NCBI RefSeq assembly: GCF_001544275.1
Contig: NZ_BCQE01000003.1
Location: 100,191-164,190, forward strand
DNA: 64,000 bases
From: Enterococcus gallinarum NBRC 100675
GTDB lineage: Bacteria > Bacillota > Bacilli > Lactobacillales > Enterococcaceae
Direction of reading: 5' to 3'
Shown piece by piece: positions 58,431 through 64,000 of the stretch. The notes under the pieces are model-generated. The model worked only from the letters and a program-made list of their open reading frames with translations. It did no database searches and was not told where the DNA came from. The position numbers and the translations under genes were made by a program. Position 1 is the stretch's first letter. Every line of letters starts with the position of its first letter.

Positions 58431-59053
58431 TATGCAAGCACCTCCTCGATCTGAGTAAGAGCAGTTTGTGTTACCAACATTTTATCTGCTGAAACAACAT
58501 CCAATACGCTCACGTTATCAGCAGTTACTACTGAAACAGATGGCAAGTTGCGTGCAGATAATGCAGCAAAGTCGTTTTCTGTTTCTAAAACTACCAATAC
58601 TTTTGAGTCAATAGTCAAGTTAGCTAAAACTTGTTTGAATTCTTTTGTTTTTGGTGCATCAAAGCTTAACCCTTCTACTGCTACCAAGTTATTTGAAGCA
58701 ACTTTTTCTGACAATACAGATTTCATTGCTAAGCGACGAACTTTTTTAGGAAGTTTGTAGCTGTATGAACGTGGTGTTGGTCCGAAGACTACGCCACCTC
58801 CACGCCATTGTGGTGAACGGATTGAACCTTGACGAGCACGACCAGTTCCTTTTTGGCGCCATGGTTTACGGCCACCGCCACGAACGGCACTGCGATTTTT
58901 CACAGCGTGTGTTCCTTGTCTTAATGAAGCACGTTGCATGATGATTGCATCGTAGACAACTGTTTCATTTGGTTCAATTCCGAAGATTTCTTCGTTCAAT
59001 GTAATTTCGCCATTTTGGCTTCCATCTTGTTTGAATAATGCTACATTCGGCAT
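58430..59053 (-). CDS. rplD: 50S ribosomal protein L4
   Basis: Exit-tunnel protein, 207 residues. The tunnel loop [20 protein letters not shown] is intact. In some bacteria L4 regulates the S10 operon; the leader here shows no clear site. Confidence 0.97.
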   Translation of the reverse strand: MPNVALFKQDGSQNGEITLNEEIFGIEPNETVVYDAIIMQRASLRQGTHAVKNRSAVRGGGRKPWRQKGTGRARQGSIRSPQWRGGGVVFGPTPRSYSYKLPKKVRRLAMKSVLSEKVASNNLVAVEGLSFDAPKTKEFKQVLANLTIDSKVLVVLETENDFAALSARNLPSVSVVTADNVSVLDVVSADKMLVTQTALTQIEEVLA

Positions 59054-59082
59054 TCCTTAGTTCCTCCTTTCTTCCTATCTAC

Positions 59083-59712
59083 TTATTTAGCTTTCACAGC
59101 TGATTTGATTGTAATCAATGATTTTTTCGCGCCAGGTACATTACCTTTAATCAAGATAACGTTACGTTCTGCGTCTACACGCACGATTTCCAAGTTTTGG
59201 ATCGTGATGCGGTTACCGCCCATACGTCCAGCAAGACGTTTGTTTTTGAATACACGGTTAGGTGCAACTGGACCCATTGATCCAGGACGACGGTGATAAC
59301 GAGAACCGTGAGCCATTGGTCCGCGGCTTTGTCCGTGACGTTTGATAACGCCTTGGAATCCTTTACCTTTCGAAGTGCCGGTTACATCAATGATGTCTCC
59401 TGCTTCAAAAATATCAACTTTAATTTCTGAACCTACTTCTAAGCCCTCTAGCTCTACATTCTTGAATTCGCGAATGAAGCGCTTAGGAGCCGTGTTTGCT
59501 TTTGCAACATGACCTTTCGCAGGTTTGTTAGACAAAACTTCACGCATATCTTGGTAGCCGACTTGAATTGCTTCGTAGCCGTCATTTTCGATTGTTTTCA
59601 CTTGTAGCACTACGTTTGGAGTAGCTTCTACTACAGTTACTGGAATCAATTCGCCAGATTCAGTGAAGATTTGAGTCATTCCCACTTTTTTCCCTAAGAT
59701 TCCTTTGGTCAT
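59083..59712 (-). CDS. rplC: 50S ribosomal protein L3
   Basis: Early-assembly protein reaching the peptidyl transferase centre, 209 residues. [40 protein letters not shown] and [15 protein letters not shown] are standard. Confidence 0.97.
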   Translation of the reverse strand: MTKGILGKKVGMTQIFTESGELIPVTVVEATPNVVLQVKTIENDGYEAIQVGYQDMREVLSNKPAKGHVAKANTAPKRFIREFKNVELEGLEVGSEIKVDIFEAGDIIDVTGTSKGKGFQGVIKRHGQSRGPMAHGSRYHRRPGSMGPVAPNRVFKNKRLAGRMGGNRITIQNLEIVRVDAERNVILIKGNVPGAKKSLITIKSAVKAK

Positions 59713-59734
59713 GATTACACCTCCATCTTAATTA

Positions 59735-60043
59735 TTATAGTTTGATTTCAATATTTACACCGCTTGGCAAGTCTAGCTTCATTAAAGCATCAACTGTTTT
59801 TGGTGTTGGATTCACAATGTCGATTAGACGTTTGTGTGTACGCATTTCGAATTGTTCGCGTGAATCTTTGTATTTGTGTGTCGCACGGATGATCGTGTAC
59901 AAGCTGCGTTCAGTTGGCAATGGAATTGGACCAGATACGCCAGCTCCAGTTCTTTTTGCAGTTTCTACGATTTTATCCGCTGATTGATCTAAAATACGAT
60001 GTTCATACGCTTTTAAACGGATACGAATTTTTTGTTTTGCCAT
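59735..60043 (-). CDS. rpsJ: 30S ribosomal protein S10
   Basis: First gene of the operon; 102 residues. S10 also acts as NusE in antitermination. [40 protein letters not shown] and [20 protein letters not shown] are conserved. The ATG at 60043 follows GAAGGAGG; a 25-residue longer reading is rejected. The loop [13 protein letters not shown], where tetracycline-type changes occur, looks ordinary. Confidence 0.96.
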   Translation of the reverse strand: MAKQKIRIRLKAYEHRILDQSADKIVETAKRTGAGVSGPIPLPTERSLYTIIRATHKYKDSREQFEMRTHKRLIDIVNPTPKTVDALMKLDLPSGVNIEIKL

Positions 60044-60214
60044 TGTTTTCCCTCCTTCGCCTATTTTGAAAAGTAGACATAGCTCCACGAAAATTTCCGT
60101 CACGCTCGTCCATGGCAAAGCGTCCGGGCGTGTCGCAACCTCTCGTTTCGTAGCCGGCAGTTTTTTCTTTGCTGCCAGTGTGACTTACGCATATACGTAA
60201 ACAGCACCTTTATG
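60044..60214 (-). promoter_or_regulatory. Leader of the S10 operon
   Basis: About 165 nt of untranslated leader. CTGGCAG and CTGCCGG (60154-60178) form a hairpin around an A-rich loop, and the following GC-rich stretch (60085-60145) can fold further. It has no T-run. A regulatory role is possible but not shown. Confidence 0.4.
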
Positions 60215-60243
60215 ATTATATTATGGATAAACGCTGATTGCAA
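60215..60243 (-). promoter_or_regulatory. Promoter of the S10-spc-alpha operon
   Basis: TTGCAA, 17-bp spacer, TATAAT on the minus strand, about 170 nt before rpsJ. Confidence 0.75.
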
Positions 60244-60380
60244 GCTTTTTTTAATGAAAAGAAACGATTCTTTTGCGTTTTTTTCAGAAAACTTTCTTTT
60301 CTCTTGAAAACAACAAAAACCTTGCCTAATGACTTGCTCTAAGCAAAAGCTTTTCCAACAACCATAGCTACTAACGCAAA

Positions 60381-60419
60381 AGCGCCCCTTCCGGAATAAT
60401 TCTCCAGAAAAAGCGCTTC
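60381..60419 (-). terminator. Terminator of the pdxK-S component operon
   Basis: AAGCGC ... GCGCTT outer arms with an imperfect inner stem (TCTGGA / TCCGGA) and a short T-run on the minus strand. Confidence 0.65.
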
Positions 60420-60445
60420 AAACCACTAATCATCTCGATTTACTA

Positions 60446-60991
60446 CTAGTTGATTAATCCTTTAGTCACACGTTGGATTGCTGCTTTTAACGGAAAATAA
60501 GCAATAGCGACAATCAAAATCGTGGCCACTACATTGATGACTGTTGCCGGCAATTTGATGACCGCTGCCGACCAAGCTCCTGACCAGCTGCTGCCAAGAT
60601 ACCAAAGCATAACAGTATTTTTGATTTGCGTCATAGCAAGTTTCGCCAAGCCAGTAACAGACCCAATAACCACTAACTGCCATATTGCTTGCGGACGTTT
60701 TTTAAATAAGAGAAACGCACCATATGCAAAAGCCCCCACAATAAAACTTTCCAAAATAAAATAAGGGGCCTCTGTCGCATACCCATTCAGCAAATCAAAA
60801 ATCGCAAAGCCTAGTCCCCCAGCAAGGGAGCCTTTCACATAACCTAATAATAAAACTGCTAATAAAAGAACGGCATTCCCCAAGTGCACAAAGGCGCCGG
60901 TGGGCAATGGGATCTTGATCATCGTACCAATGACTGTCAACGCTGTAAACAATGCCACAAAGACAATACTTCGAATTCTGTGATCATTCAT
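60446..60991 (-). CDS. ECF transporter S component, predicted vitamin B6-related substrate
   Basis: Membrane substrate-binding subunit of 181 residues with about six helices, of the general ECF S-component family. The N-terminal VALFTALTVIGTMIKIPLPT and GLGFAIFDLLNGYA are typical. It would share the EcfA1A2T module encoded at 43.3-45.7 kb. It overlaps pdxK by 8 nt, which suggests uptake of pyridoxine or a related pyridine or pyrimidine precursor. If the kinase instead acted on hydroxymethylpyrimidine, the substrate would be a thiamine precursor, so the assignment is an inference from context. Confidence 0.8.
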   Translation of the reverse strand: MNDHRIRSIVFVALFTALTVIGTMIKIPLPTGAFVHLGNAVLLLAVLLLGYVKGSLAGGLGFAIFDLLNGYATEAPYFILESFIVGAFAYGAFLLFKKRPQAIWQLVVIGSVTGLAKLAMTQIKNTVMLWYLGSSWSGAWSAAVIKLPATVINVVATILIVAIAYFPLKAAIQRVTKGLIN

Positions 60992-61808
60992 GTGGTATCA
61001 TCCTTTCTTCCGCATGATTATAAGCACCGTGCCAGACGTGACCGACATAAGGATTGATCAGAACCCCTTGTCGAATCGCCGCAACGACGAAGTCTTTGGC
61101 CAAGCGAATGCTTTCTAGTAACGGCAGCCCTTTTGCTAATCCAGCAGTAATGGCTGCAGAAAACGTACAGCCTGCACCATGGTTGAAATCAGTATCGATC
61201 CTCCGGCTTTCTAGAGTAGTAAAAGAGTGTCCATCATAAACTAAGTCAATTGCCTGCGCTCCTGGCAACCGATGACCTCCTTTGACGACGACACACTTCG
61301 CGCCTAAATGATAAATCCTTTTCGCAGCTTCTTTCATAGCAACAAGGTCTTTTAAGTCCCCCATCCCCGATAAAATTCCAGCTTCAATCAAGTTAGGTGT
61401 CACCACATCCGCCAAAGGCAGCAAGTATTCGATCAATGCATCCACACTCTTTGGCTGCAAAATATGTGCGGTCCCTTTACAAGCAATAACAGGATCGATC
61501 ACCACCTGTTTCACTTGTTGTTGCTGGATCATCTTGGCAGCCTGCGCAATATTGGCTTCATTCCCCAACATCCCTGTCTTAACGGCATCCATTGGTTCCC
61601 CCGTGAAAGCCGAAATCAATTGTTTTTCGACCAAAGAAGTGTCCATAGCTGTCACTTCGTGGGTCCATCCCATTGACGGATCCATGGTGACGATCGAGGC
61701 AATCGAAGCAAAACCAAAAACACCATACTCTTGAAAGGTCTTTAAATCAGCTTCAATTCCTGCGCCGCCTGTTGAATCGGACCCGGCGATCGTTAATACT
61801 TTCTTCAT
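60984..61808 (-). CDS. pdxK: Pyridoxine kinase, ThiD-like (PdxK)
   Basis: Ribokinase-fold kinase of 274 residues that phosphorylates pyridoxal/pyridoxine, or possibly hydroxymethylpyrimidine. The N-terminal TIAGSDSTGGAGIEADLKTF is shared by ThiD and Firmicutes PdxK. ASIVTMDPSMGWTHEVTAMD resembles the PdxK subgroup. The anion-hole and catalytic region is FNHGAGCTFSAAI. Cotranscribed with an ECF S component and divergent from a MocR regulator, a family that often controls vitamin B6 genes; this favours PdxK over ThiD. Confidence 0.82.
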   Translation of the reverse strand: MKKVLTIAGSDSTGGAGIEADLKTFQEYGVFGFASIASIVTMDPSMGWTHEVTAMDTSLVEKQLISAFTGEPMDAVKTGMLGNEANIAQAAKMIQQQQVKQVVIDPVIACKGTAHILQPKSVDALIEYLLPLADVVTPNLIEAGILSGMGDLKDLVAMKEAAKRIYHLGAKCVVVKGGHRLPGAQAIDLVYDGHSFTTLESRRIDTDFNHGAGCTFSAAITAGLAKGLPLLESIRLAKDFVVAAIRQGVLINPYVGHVWHGAYNHAEERMIPHE

Positions 61809-61836
61809 TATTATCGACTCCTTTTATTCAGTATAA

Positions 61837-61890
61837 CCAATGGTCCCCTTGACGAAAACAGCCAATTGGCTTATTTTTATACCATCCAAT
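61837..61890. promoter_or_regulatory. Three CCAAT repeats between pdxK and the MocR gene, candidate operator
   Basis: CCAATGG at 61837, CCAATTGG at 61862 and CCAATAAA at 61886 repeat at 25 and 24 bp. They lie in the 99-bp divergent intergenic region. MocR regulators such as PdxR bind directly repeated sites, so these are likely targets of the adjacent regulator. Promoter elements here are not well resolved. Confidence 0.5.
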
Positions 61891-61907
61891 AAAAAAGGAG
61901 GGCTCTA

Positions 61908-63344
61908 ATGACCGATTGGCAAATCGATAAACAGAAGAAGCAACCACTCTATCAGCAAATCGTCACTTACTTTATCGAGGCCATCCAAAATGGCGATTAC
62001 ACACCTGGTGAACAGTTGCCCGCCGAACGAAAACTAGCCACTCAATTCGGGGTCAACCGTTCAACGATCGTCAAGGCACTGGATGAGCTTCGGAGTTTAG
62101 GATGGATCACGCGCAAACGAGGCAGCGGCACACAAGTCTCTGAAGGTCGATGGGGCAACCGTCAGACCCCTCTGTCTTATCTCCGCTCGTCTCTATCTAG
62201 TCCCTACTTACAGCAAGACCCCTTTGTTGAAGAGATTCAGCGATTGCGCACAAAAGACCAAATTCTCGACCTTTATACAGGTGATCTGCCACAAGAACTG
62301 CTTCCTGATTTCCAATTTCCTGCCTTTACTTGGGAGATGATCCGCAACGAAAGCCTGCAAAGCACCCCAGCCGGCTATCCACCATTGCAAGAAGTCTTGA
62401 TGCGGCACTTGACGGAAGATTTCGGAATCCCCTTATCTGGACAAAAACTCGTGATCACTTCTGGCTCCACGCAAGGTATCACACTGCTTATGCAAGTTTT
62501 GTTGACTTCAGGTGATAGTATTCTTACGGAAGATCCTTCCTTTTTGTTTTCATTGCCCTTATTTACAACAATGAATGTCCGCGTTCTCGGAATCAAACAG
62601 GACGAAGAAGGGATGCGACCGAAAGACTTAGAACAAGCATTGAAAGAGCAGAAAATCAAATTTGTTTATTTAAATCCGACATTCCAAAATCCCACCGGTC
62701 GTACCATGAGCCTTGGCCGCCGCAAAGAAATTATCGCTATTTGCCAGAGGTATCAAGTACCGATCATAGAAGATGATATCTTTAGTGAGTTAGCCTTTAC
62801 GCCGCAACCCGAAAAATTTAAGGCACTAGCACCAGATTCGGTCATTTATCTCGGATCTTTATCAAAACTCTTTGGGTCTTCTATCAAAATCGGCTGGTTA
62901 TTAGCTCCTGAAGCATTGGCGGATCAATTTGCTCAAGCTAAAAAAAGGATGTCTATCGAGACAACGATTTTTCCTCAACTGTTAGCTAATCTTGCTCTCC
63001 GTTCCATGGAGTACCCTCAACAACAACAGGACTTGCTAAAAAAGATGGCTCAAAAGCAACATGCCTTGATTCAGCGACTGGACGCTTTTTCTGAGGATTG
63101 GGCATTCCAACAGACCACTGGGGGACTATACCTCTGGCTGCAATGGCAACACGCCCCACTGAAACGGAGAGACTGGACACTTTTCTTAAAAAATGATTGT
63201 CTAGTTGCCCCAGCCTTTCTCTTCAGCAATGATACAAACGGATTTCGTCTGAACTATACACGACTTTCGGAAAATCAACTAGACTTGTTTTGTCAGCAAT
63301 TCAGAAAAATCACAACACAATTAAAGGAGCATCTGTATGAATGA
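61908..63344 (+). CDS. MocR/GntR-type regulator with aminotransferase domain
   Basis: 478 residues. Residues 1-75 form a GntR winged helix (YQQIVTYFIEAIQNGDYTPG, EQLPAERKLATQFGVNRSTI). The rest is a fold-type I aminotransferase domain with YLNPTFQNPTG, EDDIFSELAF and the PLP lysine in YLGSLSKLFGSSIKIGWL. MocR proteins sense PLP or related ligands and are often regulators of B6 or amino acid genes. Divergent from pdxK and an ECF S component, so control of that operon is likely. AGGAGGG precedes the ATG. Overlaps the next gene by 8 nt. Confidence 0.9.
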   Translation: MTDWQIDKQKKQPLYQQIVTYFIEAIQNGDYTPGEQLPAERKLATQFGVNRSTIVKALDELRSLGWITRKRGSGTQVSEGRWGNRQTPLSYLRSSLSSPYLQQDPFVEEIQRLRTKDQILDLYTGDLPQELLPDFQFPAFTWEMIRNESLQSTPAGYPPLQEVLMRHLTEDFGIPLSGQKLVITSGSTQGITLLMQVLLTSGDSILTEDPSFLFSLPLFTTMNVRVLGIKQDEEGMRPKDLEQALKEQKIKFVYLNPTFQNPTGRTMSLGRRKEIIAICQRYQVPIIEDDIFSELAFTPQPEKFKALAPDSVIYLGSLSKLFGSSIKIGWLLAPEALADQFAQAKKRMSIETTIFPQLLANLALRSMEYPQQQQDLLKKMAQKQHALIQRLDAFSEDWAFQQTTGGLYLWLQWQHAPLKRRDWTLFLKNDCLVAPAFLFSNDTNGFRLNYTRLSENQLDLFCQQFRKITTQLKEHLYE

Positions 63345-64000
63345 GACAATTGATCTATTAACCAACCACCGCACTTATCGCCAATTCGATAGCAACTATC
63401 AATTATCAAAGGAGCAGTTAGAAGCAATTTTATCTGCTGCACGACAAGCACCTAGCTGGATGAACGGGCAAGCTTATTCCATTCTCGTGATCGATGATCG
63501 TTCACTTCGACAACAGCTGGTTACTTGGAATCCAGGTAATCCTCATATCGCTGAAAGTTCTATCTTTTTACTTTTCTTGGCTGATTTAAACCGCACCAAG
63601 AAAGTTGCTGAGAAAAAACAAACACCTTATCTGGTTGATGAAGGTCTACAACCATTGTTGATCGCAACAACCGATGCTAGTATCGCTTTACAGTCAGCTG
63701 CCATTGCTGCGGAATCTCTTGGTCTAGGAACAGTTATTTCCGGCAGTGTCCGCAAAGACAGCAAAGCGATCGCCGAATTGCTCGAACTGCCAGAATACGT
63801 TTACCCTGTGGCTGGATTAAGTATTGGCAAACCAATTGTAGATATGGCTCTCAAGCCTCGCTTGCCTCAAGAGGCGGTAATCCATTACAACAAATACCAG
63901 GATTATTCCTATCAAGCGATCGAAGACTATGACCAAATCATGACCGCCTTCGGTGAAGCGAGAGAAACAATGCCTTGGTCCGAAAAATTCGCCAATTTCT
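63337..64000 (+). CDS. Nitroreductase family oxidoreductase, C-terminus cut by window edge
   Basis: Flavin-dependent NAD(P)H oxidoreductase of the nitroreductase superfamily; 221 codons are present. The N-terminal LLTNHRTYRQF has the FMN-phosphate-binding Arg pair, followed by ILSAARQAPSWMNGQAYSIL and later GLGTVISGSVRKD and YPVAGLSIGKP. This resembles the NfsA/FRP-like NADPH-dependent group. AAAGGAG lies 7 nt before the ATG. It starts inside the MocR gene, so the two are cotranscribed. Physiological substrate unknown. Confidence 0.88.
   Translation, partial: MNETIDLLTNHRTYRQFDSNYQLSKEQLEAILSAARQAPSWMNGQAYSILVIDDRSLRQQLVTWNPGNPHIAESSIFLLFLADLNRTKKVAEKKQTPYLVDEGLQPLLIATTDASIALQSAAIAAESLGLGTVISGSVRKDSKAIAELLELPEYVYPVAGLSIGKPIVDMALKPRLPQEAVIHYNKYQDYSYQAIEDYDQIMTAFGEARETMPWSEKFANF

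Noticed and set aside
60984..61808. Thiamine pathway kinase ThiD as first choice
   Set aside because: The neighbourhood (MocR regulator, no thiM/thiE) and the PdxK-like region favour pyridoxine; the alternative is still noted in the entry.

Overview
The window looks like a chromosomal core region of an Enterococcus or a very close lactic acid bacterium relative. This rests on the low-40s %GC estimated by eye, strong AGGAGG ribosome binding sites, the complete Firmicutes S10-spc-alpha ribosomal protein operon, a zinc-type S14, a fused glutathione synthesis enzyme (GshF), ECF vitamin transporters and a T-box leader. I see no prophage, insertion sequence, CRISPR array, tRNA or rRNA gene. Almost everything is ordinary housekeeping.

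Layout. 0-4.3 kb (minus strand): partial pepT, mgsA, a Cof-type HAD phosphatase, and a MetE-like methyltransferase behind a methionine-type T-box. 4.3-7.3 kb: an FNT channel, rpsD (plus) with its own leader, then spx and a Gls24-family gene. 7.5-13.1 kb: citZ divergent from acnA-icd, the citrate-to-2-oxoglutarate branch of the TCA cycle. The Icd carries the residues of NAD-dependent enzymes. 13.2-20.8 kb: an XRE regulator with PFL repeats, bioY with three GTTAAC half-sites, a GNAT/HesB-like/phosphoesterase operon, a YueI-like gene, gshF, and a BlaI-like repressor followed by a structured region of about 270 bp without a clear gene.

20.8-27.3 kb: operon rnc-smc-HAD-ftsY. 27.4-33.2 kb: oppDFBCA, oligopeptide uptake. 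33.3-39.1 kb: yloU-fakA and recG-plsX-acpP, lipid synthesis and fatty acid activation plus a repair helicase, divergent from rpmB. 39.7-42.4 kb: a large YfhO-type membrane protein. 42.4-45.8 kb: ecfA1-ecfA2-ecfT-truA. The shared ECF energizing module encoded here could serve BioY and the S component at 60.4 kb. 46.0-60.2 kb: the ribosomal operon rpsJ to rplQ, with secY, adk, infA and rpoA. 60.4-61.8 kb: an ECF S component with pdxK, divergent from a MocR-type regulator and a partial nitroreductase. This is a plausible vitamin B6 salvage locus.

No new biological system stands out. The least explained signals are in non-coding DNA. Several transcription terminators have unusually long stems enclosing 60-170 nt of further structure. 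Three terminators are followed directly, 3' of the T-run, by the same roughly 65-80 bp sequence module. The stretch 20409-20676 is rich in hairpins and has no recognisable gene.
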